The notes under the pieces: generated by a model
Told to the model about the DNA's origin: nothing
The model's database searches: none
Seen by the model: the letters and a program-made list of their open reading frames with translations, nothing else
Position numbers and translations under genes: made by a program
DNA from: Sphingomonas sp. dw_22
Lineage (GTDB): Bacteria; Pseudomonadota; Alphaproteobacteria; Sphingomonadales; Sphingomonadaceae
DNA length: 64,000 nucleotides
Assembly: GCF_018449795.1 (NCBI RefSeq)
Contig: NZ_JAAVVE010000004.1
Coordinates: forward strand, 1-64,000
Direction of reading: 5' to 3'
Part shown: positions 54,774-64,000 of the stretch, piece by piece
Position numbering within the stretch: the stretch's first letter is position 1
Layout: each line of letters begins with the position of its first letter

Positions 54774-54786
54774 GGCGTCCTACTCC

Positions 54787-55359
54787 TTACAGGTCGACTT
54801 GGAATTGCTTCCAGCGAACCATGCGATTGCGTAGATCGATGGTCGTGCCGTCGATGGAAAAGGTTCCGTCGCCATTGTGATGCAATGTCCGGCGTTCCTT
54901 TCGCGAGTCATTGACCGTGATGGTCTTCACGCTGAGGACGAAGAGACTGTAGCGGTCGACCATCGTGTCATCGGCCACGACGCATTCGATGTTCGCGAGG
55001 CATTCGGCGATGGATGGCGGACGCACCGATCGGGACGGAATTGCGGTGAGGTGAAAGCGCGCGAACTTGTCGGCGTCCGCACCCGAGCAGTTTCCGATAT
55101 CCACGACCTTGGAAGCCAGGTCCGCGCCCGGTATCGAAATGACGCATTCCCCGGTTTCGCGCAGCGCCGTGAAGCTATGGTCCCACGGCCCGATCACGCA
55201 CCCGATCAACGGCGGATCGTGCTGGATCACCATATGGAAACCCATGGTCATGAGATTGGGTCGCGCCTGATCGCCGGTCGCGACCAGGACAATCGGCCCG
55301 GCCTCCAGCAGCCGATAGGCCTTGTTGCCAGAGACCTCTCTCATTGCAGGCGCTTTCAT
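54787..55359 (-). CDS. Flavin reductase family protein
   Basis: 190 residues from ATG 55359 (weak ribosome-binding site). The FMN-binding split-barrel pattern is present: GPIVLVATGDQARPNLMTMG, DPPLIGCVIGPWDHSFTALR and ECVISIPGADLASKVVDIGN. Such proteins pass electrons to monooxygenases or act as small oxidoreductases. It lies between the NIPSNAP and DUF6506 genes. Confidence 0.84.
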   Translation of the reverse strand: MKAPAMREVSGNKAYRLLEAGPIVLVATGDQARPNLMTMGFHMVIQHDPPLIGCVIGPWDHSFTALRETGECVISIPGADLASKVVDIGNCSGADADKFARFHLTAIPSRSVRPPSIAECLANIECVVADDTMVDRYSLFVLSVKTITVNDSRKERRTLHHNGDGTFSIDGTTIDLRNRMVRWKQFQVDL

Positions 55360-55402
55360 CGGAACTTTTGCACCTCGCTGGTTCTGGATATTGCGCTTCC
55401 GT

Positions 55403-55732
55403 TCAGGGCAGATTGAACGCATCCGGGTTCAGCACGCGCCTGCCGACCTTCACGACGAGGGGGCCATCAGCCTCGGAGGAATCGCGAACGGCGTGCCATT
55501 CGGTGTCAGCGTAGAACGCGGCCCATTTCGATGCCATGTCCTGCTCGGACTCGAACTTCAGGACATAGACCAGCTCGTTAATCGTATCCGTGCCGAACTG
55601 GGTCAGGGACATGAACACTACGTCCATGCCGTGCTTCCTGAAAATGCGCAGCGAGTCATCGTTGAACCGCTTGACCATCGCGGGCATCTTGCCGGGGACA
55701 GTCGTGTATTCCCTGAGTTCGTAAATCATCAT
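55403..55732 (-). CDS. NIPSNAP family protein
   Basis: 109 residues from ATG 55732 (a second ATG follows). It begins MMIYELREYTTVPGKMPAMV, the standard NIPSNAP opening, with MDVVFMSLTQFGTDTINELV and FESEQDMASKWAAFYADTEW. This dimeric ferredoxin-like fold is often linked to aromatic or haem-related metabolism; no reaction is known. It follows the aldo/keto reductase gene by 74 bp. Confidence 0.85.
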   Translation of the reverse strand: MMIYELREYTTVPGKMPAMVKRFNDDSLRIFRKHGMDVVFMSLTQFGTDTINELVYVLKFESEQDMASKWAAFYADTEWHAVRDSSEADGPLVVKVGRRVLNPDAFNLP

Positions 55733-55806
55733 ATCTGTCCTGCTGAAGCCCATCCTCAAGATGGGCGAGCGGACGGCGCCACGGTCACCCGCAGCGCCGC
55801 GCGCCG

Positions 55807-56817
<1,011 letters not shown>

Positions 56818-56833
56818 TCAGGGCGGAATTCGC

Positions 56834-58261
56834 TCAGGGCTGGATCGCCTTTGAAATGAAATCCTCGAATTCCGGTCCGAAGGGCGGCCGGAGGAGATCG
56901 ACGGCCGCCACGCCGGCCGCGCCGGGGGCCTGGCGATAGATGGCGCGCGCGTGGCTGAAGGTGCGGAAGCCTTCGATGCCGTGATAGGCGCCCATGCCGG
57001 AGTCACCGATCCCGCTGAAAGGCAGATCCTCGCAGAACACATGCGCCATCACGTCGTTGATGGTCACGCCTCCGGAGGCTGTTCCGTCCAGCACCTTGCG
57101 CGCCGTCTCGTCATCCTCGCCGAAATAATAGAGCGCGAGCGGGCGCGGGCCGGACCGTATCTGCCGGGTCACATCCTCAAGGTCGTCATAGGGGAGGATC
57201 GGAAGCAGCGGCCCGAATATCTCCTCCTGCATGACGGCCATTTCCAGCGTGACATTCAGCAGCAGGGTAGGGGGGAAGCGGCGGCCGTTGCCGGAGGCGC
57301 TCGGTGCAAGCGCCTGGACGATCTCCGCGCCCTTGGCGCGGGCGTCGTCGACGAGTGCCGTGAGCCGCTGAAAATGGCGGTCGCTAATGATCGAGCTGTA
57401 GCGAGGCGAGTCTACGCCCTCCGGGAACATCTTGCCGCAATCCTCGACGCAGGCGTCCGCGAACGCCCGCTCCGTGCCCGCTGGCACGAACACATAATCG
57501 GGCGAGAGGCAGATCTGGCCGGCATTGCGGGCCTTGACCGTCATGATCCGTCTTGCCGCTTCGGCAAGGTCGAACTGCCTGGTCACGATCACCGGCGATT
57601 TCCCGCCAAGCTCCAGGGTGACGGGCGTCAGGTTGCTCGCCGCGGCGCGCATCACATGCTTCGCGACAGCCGTGGAGCCGGTGAAGATCAGATGATCGAA
57701 CGGCGCCTCCGAGAAGATCGCACCCCTGCCTTCGCCGCCCAGCACGGTGCTGACTTCGTCCGGCGAGAAGGATTCGCTGATCAGCGCCGAAAGCAGATCC
57801 GAAAACCGCGGCGTGAATTCCGAGGGCTTCAGGATCGCGCGATTGCCGGCCGCCAGGATCCCGGCCAACGGGCTGAGGAGAAGAGTGATCGGATAGTTCC
57901 ACGGCCCGATGACCCCGACCACGCCAAGCGGCGTATATTCAACCCTTGCCTCGCCGCCCGGCGTGATCGAGTGCCGCGCCTTGGGCTGCATCCAGGTCGG
58001 AACATTCTCTGCCGCGAATTTCAGTGCCGACGCGGCCGCCAGTATGTCGACGAGCGTTTCCTCGCGGGCGCGATTGCCGAAATCGTCGGAGATCGCCGTT
58101 ACGAGCCGATCCTTGTTCTGGGCAAGGAGCGAAACGACGCGCCGGATGCGATCGACACGGATCTGCGCGCCGGGAAAGCCGTCGGCTTCATAAGCCGCGC
58201 GCTGCGCCGCCACGATGGAATTGAGTTCGCTTCGGAATTGGTCGAGATCGCTCACGGTCAC
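56834..58261 (-). CDS. Coniferyl-aldehyde-dehydrogenase-like ALDH, second copy
   Basis: About 475 residues. The GTG at 58261 follows GAGGAG at good spacing; a TTG at 58276 is the only longer choice. Motifs match the first copy at 26142: GVIGPWNYPI, ELGGKSPVIV, NAGQICLSPDYVFVP (catalytic Cys) and GTASGGVTINDVMAHVFCED. The two paralogues are far more alike than ordinary ALDHs, which suggests duplication or separate import. It sits between an SDR and an aldo/keto reductase, so an alcohol-aldehyde-acid sequence is plausible. Confidence 0.9.
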   Translation of the reverse strand: MTVSDLDQFRSELNSIVAAQRAAYEADGFPGAQIRVDRIRRVVSLLAQNKDRLVTAISDDFGNRAREETLVDILAAASALKFAAENVPTWMQPKARHSITPGGEARVEYTPLGVVGVIGPWNYPITLLLSPLAGILAAGNRAILKPSEFTPRFSDLLSALISESFSPDEVSTVLGGEGRGAIFSEAPFDHLIFTGSTAVAKHVMRAAASNLTPVTLELGGKSPVIVTRQFDLAEAARRIMTVKARNAGQICLSPDYVFVPAGTERAFADACVEDCGKMFPEGVDSPRYSSIISDRHFQRLTALVDDARAKGAEIVQALAPSASGNGRRFPPTLLLNVTLEMAVMQEEIFGPLLPILPYDDLEDVTRQIRSGPRPLALYYFGEDDETARKVLDGTASGGVTINDVMAHVFCEDLPFSGIGDSGMGAYHGIEGFRTFSHARAIYRQAPGAAGVAAVDLLRPPFGPEFEDFISKAIQP

Positions 58262-58302
58262 CGTCTCTCTCCTCAAAGAATGGGAACAGCCCCCTGCGTC
58301 GG

Positions 58303-59115
58303 CTATTTTCTGGACGCCGCGGGCCGAAGGTCGTCGCCTCCGATCCAGGGCCGGTGCCCGCCGATCGTGTAGGCACCGTCGACAAGGATGTTTTGCCCCG
58401 TCACGAACGATGCGGCGTCAGAGCAGAGGAACACGGCAACTTCCGCGACCTCGCTTGCCTCGCCGAGCCTGCGGGCGGGCGTGTGATCGGTGATGGGACG
58501 CTGCGTGATCTCATCCATGAACCGCCGGGTCATCGCGGTCTCGATCACGCCGGGATTGACGTTGTTCACGCGGATGCGCTCGCCCGCCGTCTCGACGGCG
58601 AGCGCTCGCGCCATGCTGTCGAGCGCCGCCTTGCTGGCGGAATAGATGGACGAGCCTGGCAGCGCGCCATGGGCAAGCCAGGACGAGGTGTTGACGATCG
58701 CGCCGCCATGTCCCTGCCGCTGCATCTGCACGATCTCCGCCCGGCAGCACAGCCACACGCCACGGAGGTTCACGTTCATCGTGGCATCGAAATCCGCCGG
58801 GCTGAGTTCGCCGATCGGACCCCATGCGCCTTCGGTGCCCGCGTTGTTGAAAGCCGCGTCCAACCGGCCAAAATGCGATACCGTCCGCTCGATCAGCGCG
58901 GCCACCTGATCCGGGTCCGACACATCCGTGGGCACCGCCAGCGCGAAGCCGCCATCCTTCTCGATCTCGGCCACCACGGAGGCCAGTTCCTCCGAACGGC
59001 GACCAGCTACGACGACCTTCGCGCCACGTCGGGCGAAGAGGTGGGCGGCCGCCCGGCCGATGCCGCTGCCGCCACCCGTCACTAGGGCGACCTTACCGGC
59101 GAAATCCTGAGCCAT
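58303..59115 (-). CDS. Short-chain dehydrogenase/reductase
   Basis: 270 residues; ATG 59115 has AGGAG upstream. TGGGSGIG cofactor loop, FNNAGTEGAWGPI, NTSSWLA ... YSASKAALDSMA and a C-terminus extended beyond the usual DGAYTIGG by about 18 residues. First of a minus-strand run with ALDH, AKR, NIPSNAP, flavin reductase and DUF6506. It is divergent from a LysR gene across 178 bp. Confidence 0.9.
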   Translation of the reverse strand: MAQDFAGKVALVTGGGSGIGRAAAHLFARRGAKVVVAGRRSEELASVVAEIEKDGGFALAVPTDVSDPDQVAALIERTVSHFGRLDAAFNNAGTEGAWGPIGELSPADFDATMNVNLRGVWLCCRAEIVQMQRQGHGGAIVNTSSWLAHGALPGSSIYSASKAALDSMARALAVETAGERIRVNNVNPGVIETAMTRRFMDEITQRPITDHTPARRLGEASEVAEVAVFLCSDAASFVTGQNILVDGAYTIGGHRPWIGGDDLRPAASRK

Positions 59116-59293
59116 TTGCGTCTCCTTTTCGCATGGCTGGCGTCCTGGGCGGCGCTGCTGCCGCGACGACGCTGTCGCCTGCGAAACGGATTGTCCGGGG
59201 CGGCATCATGCGATCTGGCGGACAGTTAGGATTGCCGTTCCTTGATGACAAAAGGCCATTTCAGTATGCGGTGATGAATAGAATAGGATAATC

Positions 59294-60184
59294 ATGCCGC
59301 CACCGACCCTCCCGCATCTCGTGACCTTTCTGGCCGTCGCCAGGCTGCTGAGCTTTCAGAAGGCGTCCAGCGACCTGAACCTTTCCACCTCCGCCGTGAG
59401 CCACGCGATCCGGACGCTGGAGGAGCGTCTCGGCGTGAGCCTGTTCAATCGGACCACCCGCAGCGTCGCGTTGACGGAGGCGGGCGAGCATCTTCTTGGC
59501 CGCCTTGAGCCGCTGCTCAGCGATGTGGGCAGCGTGGTCGATGAGATGAATCTGTTCCGGGATCGGCCCTCGGGTCGTTTGCGGATCAACACGTCGCGTT
59601 ACGCGGCGCATTTGGTGGTCGTGCCCCTGATGGCGCGCTTTCTCGCCGCATTTCCCGACATCACGCTCGACATCGTCGACGACAACGGAATCGTGGACAT
59701 CGTGGGGGCCGGGTTCGACGCTGGAATCCGCTTCCTGGAAAGCGTGCCGGAAGACATGGTTGTCGTTCCGCTGGGCAGGGATTGCCGGTTCGCGGCGGTC
59801 GCCACGCCGTCCTGGCTGGATGCCAATGGGCCATTGCTGCATCCGAATGATCTGCTTCCCCATGAATGCGTCCGCTATCGCTTTCCAAGCGGCCGCATTT
59901 TCCGTTGGGAGTTCGAGAAGGAGGGCCAGCGGATCGATCTCGACGTCAGGGGGCGGGTGTCGGTCGGCGATCAGGATCTGGCCCTGGCCGCGGCAATCGA
60001 CGGCATAGGGCCGGCATTCATCTTTGAGGACGTGGCGCAGGACGCCATTGCTTCGGGCAGACTGGTTCGCGTGCTGGAAGATTGGTGTCCGCGATTTACG
60101 GGACCGGTGCTTTACTATCCGCAACAGCGCCGGGTTTCTTCGGCGCTCCGCACCTTCATCGCCATGGCTCTGGGCCAGGTGTGA
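59294..60184 (+). CDS. LysR-family regulator (paralogue of 53591)
   Basis: 296 residues. FLAVARLLSFQKASSDLNLS, SAVSHAIRTLEERLGVSLFN and RTTRSVALTEAGE mirror the regulator at 53591. It is divergent from the SDR-ALDH-AKR run and followed by the plus-strand SDR run after about 200 bp, so it may control both sides. The effector domain is intact to the C-terminus. Confidence 0.88.
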   Translation: MPPPTLPHLVTFLAVARLLSFQKASSDLNLSTSAVSHAIRTLEERLGVSLFNRTTRSVALTEAGEHLLGRLEPLLSDVGSVVDEMNLFRDRPSGRLRINTSRYAAHLVVVPLMARFLAAFPDITLDIVDDNGIVDIVGAGFDAGIRFLESVPEDMVVVPLGRDCRFAAVATPSWLDANGPLLHPNDLLPHECVRYRFPSGRIFRWEFEKEGQRIDLDVRGRVSVGDQDLALAAAIDGIGPAFIFEDVAQDAIASGRLVRVLEDWCPRFTGPVLYYPQQRRVSSALRTFIAMALGQV

Positions 60185-60385
60185 TCTCGATGCCTGGCCC
60201 CGAGCCTCGCATTATCCGATCTGCCTCAACACCTCGTCCCGTTATTTCCTTTTGATCCGGGGCTGGTGTGATCGCATAAGTTGCGCACCCTTCACGGTGC
60301 GAGGAAACTATCCGCGCGCGCGATTACACTCTGTTCCTGTAAATTCTGAGCCAAAATCGTGGATGGATAGGTCAAGGAGGAAGTA

Positions 60386-61120
60386 ATGCCAGACCATAAA
60401 GTGGCTATTGTCACGGGCGCATCGCGTGGAATAGGGGCGGCGGTGGCCGAACGTCTCGCCAGCGACGGCTTTACCGTGGCTATCAACTATGCCGGTGGCG
60501 CTCCCGAAGCGGAGGCGTTGGCGGCCAGGATCGTCGGCGCCGGCGGCATGGCGCTGACGGTGCAGGCCGACGTCAGCGATCCGGCGGCAGTGCTGCGCAT
60601 GTGGGACAAGGTTGAAGGCGAAGCGGGCGGCGTCGACGTGCTAGTGAACAACGCCGGCATCATGAAGCTGGCGAAGATCGCCGATGGCGATGACGCGCTG
60701 ATCGACAGTCAGATCGCCATCAACCTGAAGGGCAGCCTCTATATGATGCGCGAGGCGGCCAAGCGTCTGCGTGACGGCGGCCGGATCATCAACTTCTCGA
60801 CCAGCGTGGTCGGCCTCAAGCTCGAGACCTACGGCGTCTATGCCGCCACCAAGGCTGCGATCGAACTGCTGACCGGCGTCCTGTCCAGGGAGCTGCGCGG
60901 CCGGAGCATCACCGTCAATGCGGTTGCACCGGGGCCAACGGCCACCGCGCTTTTCCTGAATGGCAAGTCTCCCGAGCTTATCGAGCATATGTCGAAGATG
61001 AATCCGCTGGAGCGGCTCGGCACGCCCGAGGACATCGCGAACGCGGTGGCCTTTCTGGCCGGTCCCGATGGCGGCTGGATCAACGGCCAGGTTCTGCGCG
61101 CCAACGGCGGCATGGTCTGA
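60386..61120 (+). CDS. Short-chain dehydrogenase/reductase
   Basis: 244 residues with AAGGAGG six to eight bases before the ATG. TGASRGIG, VNNAGIM, NFSTSVVGL ... YAATKAAIELLT and the late INGQVLRANGGMV place it with FabG-like SDRs. It starts a plus-strand run of two SDRs, a SnoaL protein and an aldo/keto reductase. Confidence 0.9.
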   Translation: MPDHKVAIVTGASRGIGAAVAERLASDGFTVAINYAGGAPEAEALAARIVGAGGMALTVQADVSDPAAVLRMWDKVEGEAGGVDVLVNNAGIMKLAKIADGDDALIDSQIAINLKGSLYMMREAAKRLRDGGRIINFSTSVVGLKLETYGVYAATKAAIELLTGVLSRELRGRSITVNAVAPGPTATALFLNGKSPELIEHMSKMNPLERLGTPEDIANAVAFLAGPDGGWINGQVLRANGGMV

Positions 61121-61167
61121 ACCGCAGGCAGATAACGTCAACTCCCTTTTGGGAAGGAGCGCGTTTC

Positions 61168-62067
61168 ATGAGCAACAAGATCATCCTCGTCACTGGCTCG
61201 TCCAGCGGGTTCGGCCGGCTGACTGCCGAAGCCCTGGGCCGTGCCGGCCACACCGTCTATGCCTCGATGCGCGACGTTGCCGGCCGTAACGCCAGCAATG
61301 CCGCCGAGCTGTCGGCCATCGGCGGCAGCGACATCCGTCCGGTCGAACTCGATGTGCAGTCCGAGCCGTCGGTCAACGCCGCGGTCGAGAAGATCATCGC
61401 CGAGGGCGGCCGGATCGATGTCGTCGTCCACAATGCCGGGCACATGATGTTCGGCCCCGCCGAGGCTTTCACCCCCGAGCAGTTCGCCCAGCAGTATGAC
61501 GTGAACGTGCTCGGCACGCAGCGCGTCAATCGCGCGGTGCTGCCGCATATGCGCGGCCGTCGCGAGGGTCTGCTGGTGTGGGTGTCCAGCTCCAGCTCGG
61601 CCGGTGGCACGCCGCCCTATCTGTCGCCTTATTTCGCGGCAAAGGCGGCGATGGATTCGCTGGCGGTCCTCTATGCTCGGGAGCTTTCCCGCTGGGGCAT
61701 CGAGACGACGATCGTGGTCCCCGGCGCCTTCACCAAGGGCACCAACCACTTCGCCCACTCCGGCCGCCCGGCCGACGAAGCGCGTCTCGCCGAATATGAG
61801 GCCGGCCCCTACGCAGGGTTCGGCGAGCAGGTGCAGAAGGCATTTGCCGAGATCGTCCCCGATGACGCCGATCCCGCGCCGGTCGCCGAGATGATCGCGG
61901 AAGTGGTCGACACGCCGTTCGGCGAGCGCCCGTTCCGGATTCACTATGATCCGACCGAGGACGGCGCCAATGTCGGCTTCGCCGTGCTCGACCGCCTTCG
62001 TGCCGAGATGCTCCATCGTGTGGGGCTTGGCGATCTGCTCAAGCCGCGCATGGTGCGACCGGACTAA
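61168..62067 (+). CDS. Short-chain dehydrogenase/reductase, extended C-terminus
   Basis: 299 residues, with GGAAGGAG upstream of the ATG. TGSSSGFG, VHNAGHMMFGPAEAF, VSSSSSAGG ... YFAAKAAMDSLA. It is of the larger SDR type acting on bulky ketones or quinones, with about 50 extra residues at the end. It follows the previous SDR by 47 bp and is likely co-transcribed. Confidence 0.88.
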   Translation: MSNKIILVTGSSSGFGRLTAEALGRAGHTVYASMRDVAGRNASNAAELSAIGGSDIRPVELDVQSEPSVNAAVEKIIAEGGRIDVVVHNAGHMMFGPAEAFTPEQFAQQYDVNVLGTQRVNRAVLPHMRGRREGLLVWVSSSSSAGGTPPYLSPYFAAKAAMDSLAVLYARELSRWGIETTIVVPGAFTKGTNHFAHSGRPADEARLAEYEAGPYAGFGEQVQKAFAEIVPDDADPAPVAEMIAEVVDTPFGERPFRIHYDPTEDGANVGFAVLDRLRAEMLHRVGLGDLLKPRMVRPD

Positions 62068-62233
62068 CAGCCGCCGCTCGCGAGCTGTCCTTGGGAAGTT
62101 ATGTGTTCGAACTTTCCAAAAATGGAAAACAGTTGCCCAATATCTTCTGTTTTATTCCGAATGTGGAGGCATCAAATTCCGAGCGGGACGAGAAGCTGCG
62201 GGTGATCGTCACCGCCAAAAAAGGAGAAGTCTC

Positions 62234-63040
62234 ATGAGCAGGCAGCAGCACGAGGAAGTCGCCAGAATCTGGTTCGCGGCCCTGGGCCGGGGCGATACCG
62301 AGACGATGTCGAAGATCAGCACGGACGACCTTACCTGGTGGATCGTGCCGGGCAACAAATTCTCCGGCACCCACACCAAGGCTCAGTTCCTCGGCAATCT
62401 TGCGATGCTGTTCGAGAATGCCGCCGGTCCCCTGACGCTCGAATTCCGGGAGATCACCGGTGAGGGCGATCGGCTGTCGATCGTCGCGAAGGGCGATCTG
62501 CCGATGAAGGATGGCCGCCGTTATCAGAGCAACTATCATTTCCTGCTCCACTTCCGCGACGGCAAGCTCGCGAGCGGCAAGGAGTTTCTGGACACGCTGC
62601 ACGTCAACGAGATCTTCGAGGCGCCCGACGACGGCAATTCGAACGTCGCGACCCTGAAGCATTATCTCGACGCTCTCCACCATGGCGACAAGAACACCAT
62701 GGCAAGCATGTTGGCCGAGGACGCACGCTACTGGATACTGCCGGGCACGACCTTCTCCGGCACCTATGACAAGCCCAGCTTCCTGACGCTGGTGGACAAG
62801 CTCGTCGAAGCCCAGTCCGCTCCGCTGGATCTCCAGATTGACGAGATCACGGCGCAGGGTGATCGGGTGGCGATCGTCGTGCGCGGCCACATGCCCCTGA
62901 AGGCCGGCGGCAGCTACGACAACATCTACCATTGGCTCTTCACCTTCCGCGACGGCCTGATCGTCGATGTGAAGGAGTTTTTCGACACCATGGCTGTCCG
63001 CACGGCCTTCGGCGCTCCCGAGGAACGCGAAGCGGCATGA
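62234..63040 (+). CDS. Tandem SnoaL-like (NTF2-fold) protein
   Basis: 268 residues from ATG 62234 behind AAGGAGAAG; a longer frame overlapping the SDR is rejected. Two SnoaL-like domains are visible as an internal duplication: first copy IWFAALGRGDTETMSKISTD ... WWIVPGNKFSGTH ... FRDGKLASGKEFLDTLHV, second copy YLDALHHGDKNTMASMLAED ... YWILPGTTFSGTY ... FRDGLIVDVKEFFDTMAV. SnoaL folds act as cyclases, isomerases or dehydratases. Lone two-domain fusions are less common than single domains. The substrate is unknown. Confidence 0.85.
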   Translation: MSRQQHEEVARIWFAALGRGDTETMSKISTDDLTWWIVPGNKFSGTHTKAQFLGNLAMLFENAAGPLTLEFREITGEGDRLSIVAKGDLPMKDGRRYQSNYHFLLHFRDGKLASGKEFLDTLHVNEIFEAPDDGNSNVATLKHYLDALHHGDKNTMASMLAEDARYWILPGTTFSGTYDKPSFLTLVDKLVEAQSAPLDLQIDEITAQGDRVAIVVRGHMPLKAGGSYDNIYHWLFTFRDGLIVDVKEFFDTMAVRTAFGAPEEREAA

Positions 63041-63167
63041 TGTTCGCGGGATAGCCCGGCATGGACCCAAGCCTCAGCTCGCCTGGGAGCCGGGCCGTCC
63101 CCAAACCAACTCGATCGACGCGGAACGGCGCACGGCATCGATGCCGGCCCGTTCAATGGAGGCAATC

Positions 63168-64000
63168 ATGAAGTACAAGACACTCGGCAATACGGGCCTG
63201 CTGGTTTCCCAGCTTTGCCTCGGAACGATGACGTTCAGTGGCGGCACCGGCGTCTACAAGCATATCGGCAATGTCGGTCAGGCGGGCGCCGACGAGCTGG
63301 TGAAGGCCAGCATCGATGCCGGGATCAACTTCTTCGACACCGCGGATGTCTATTCGGACGGCGAGAGCGAGGAAACGCTCGGCCAGTCGTTCCGGAACCT
63401 GGGCATCGCTCGCAAGGATTATGTGCTTGCCACCAAGGCGTACAGCCGCATGGGGCAAGGCCGCAACAATGTCGGCGCCTCGCGTGGCCACATCATGGAT
63501 GCGATCGACGCAAGCCTGCGTCGCCTCCAGACCGATCACATCGATCTCTACCAGATCCATGCGACGGACACGCTGACGCCGACCGAAGAGACGCTGCGCG
63601 CGCTCGATGACCTCGTCCGCCAGGGCAAGGTTCGCTACATTGGCGTTTCCAACTGGCAGGCATGGCGCATCGCGACAGCGCTCGGCATTTCGGCGCGCCT
63701 CAATCTGGCCCGCTTCGAGACGTTGCAGGCCTATTATTCGATCGCCGGACGGGATCTGGAACGGGAACTTGGCCCGCTCCTCGACGCGGAAAAGATGGGA
63801 CTGCTTGTCTGGAGCCCGCTCGCGGGCGGTCTTCTCTCCGGCAAGTTCAGCCGCGACAACCAGTCGCCCGAAGGCTCCCGCCGCTCGGAATTCGACTTCC
63901 CGATCGTCGACAAGGAGCGCGCGTGGAATGTCATCGACGTTTTGCGCCTGATCGCGGAGGCGCACGGTTGCAGCCCGGCGCGGATCGCGCTTGCCTGGCT
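63168..64000 (+). CDS. Aldo/keto reductase, cut by the window edge
   Basis: 277 residues are visible from ATG 63168 (GGAGG upstream) and the frame is open at 64000. Asp/Tyr in FFDTADVYSDG, Lys in VLATKAYSRM and His in YQIHATD complete the AKR tetrad; VWSPLAGGLLSGKFSR is typical of the AKR11-14 type. It is 127 bp after the SnoaL gene in the same direction. About 50-70 C-terminal residues lie outside the window. Confidence 0.92.
   Translation, partial: MKYKTLGNTGLLVSQLCLGTMTFSGGTGVYKHIGNVGQAGADELVKASIDAGINFFDTADVYSDGESEETLGQSFRNLGIARKDYVLATKAYSRMGQGRNNVGASRGHIMDAIDASLRRLQTDHIDLYQIHATDTLTPTEETLRALDDLVRQGKVRYIGVSNWQAWRIATALGISARLNLARFETLQAYYSIAGRDLERELGPLLDAEKMGLLVWSPLAGGLLSGKFSRDNQSPEGSRRSEFDFPIVDKERAWNVIDVLRLIAEAHGCSPARIALAW

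Overview
The window reads as a GC-rich alphaproteobacterial chromosome segment, most likely from the order Sphingomonadales. The basis is the coding style plus two TonB-dependent receptors (one of the Xanthomonas/Caulobacter TIGR01782 type), Tat-exported hydrolases, TarD/DctA, a GlxA-type regulator, and many LysR-paired short-chain dehydrogenases. No rRNA, complete tRNA or CRISPR array was seen. The left edge carries a 20-G homopolymer that looks like a contig-end sequencing artefact.

Layout. (1) 0-16.4 kb is carbohydrate and organic-acid catabolism. It holds a TonB receptor plus GH28 polygalacturonase pair, a translationally coupled tarD-dctA-DUF885 operon with a divergent LysR regulator, a 1258-residue LamG-domain secreted protein of unknown function, an FAH-superfamily hydratase and a Tat-exported type-B carboxylesterase. 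(2) 16.4-21.9 kb is a decayed mobile region: a YcaQ remnant, an IS5-family relic interrupted by an IS3-family element (4-bp target duplication AGTG, terminal inverted repeats, orfB killed by an amber codon), an integrase/excisionase/AlpA module and an oxidoreductase fragment. (3) 22-27.6 kb holds an alpha/beta hydrolase, an SDR, GlxA- and AraC-type regulators and a coniferyl-aldehyde-dehydrogenase-like enzyme. (4) 27.6-31.8 kb is a class-V PLP enzyme plus TonB receptor cassette bracketed by two 81-bp direct repeats. (5) 32-38 kb holds a hydrolase, a BASS transporter with divergent LysR, then a run of broken genes: MarR, a PIN toxin with compensating frameshifts, a frameshifted exonuclease III and a DNA ligase fragment.

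(6) 38-49.4 kb looks like a stress-response island. It has a CHASE3 hybrid histidine kinase, Dps, a large KatE catalase followed by a tightly coupled GT2 / acyl-CoA-dehydrogenase-like / PIG-L deacetylase / NodS-like methyltransferase set, a thioredoxin-reductase-like flavoprotein and a DUF4403 lipoprotein. GGAAC-N17-CGTW motifs, matching the alphaproteobacterial EcfG general-stress sigma promoter, lie upstream of dps, katE and the flavoprotein gene. The four-gene set behind katE is the best candidate here for an undescribed pathway, probably making a small glycoconjugate. (7) 49.5-50.4 kb is an IS21 relic. (8) 50.4-64 kb is a dense redox cluster: an OYE-type reductase, two ABM monooxygenase-like proteins, four SDRs, two aldo/keto reductases, a second coniferyl-type ALDH, a flavin reductase, NIPSNAP, DUF6506 and a tandem SnoaL protein, with two paralogous LysR regulators. 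It suggests detoxification or catabolism of reactive carbonyl, quinone or aromatic compounds. The last gene runs off the right edge.

Start codons were chosen by ribosome-binding site and family length. Several differ from the longest possible reading frame.
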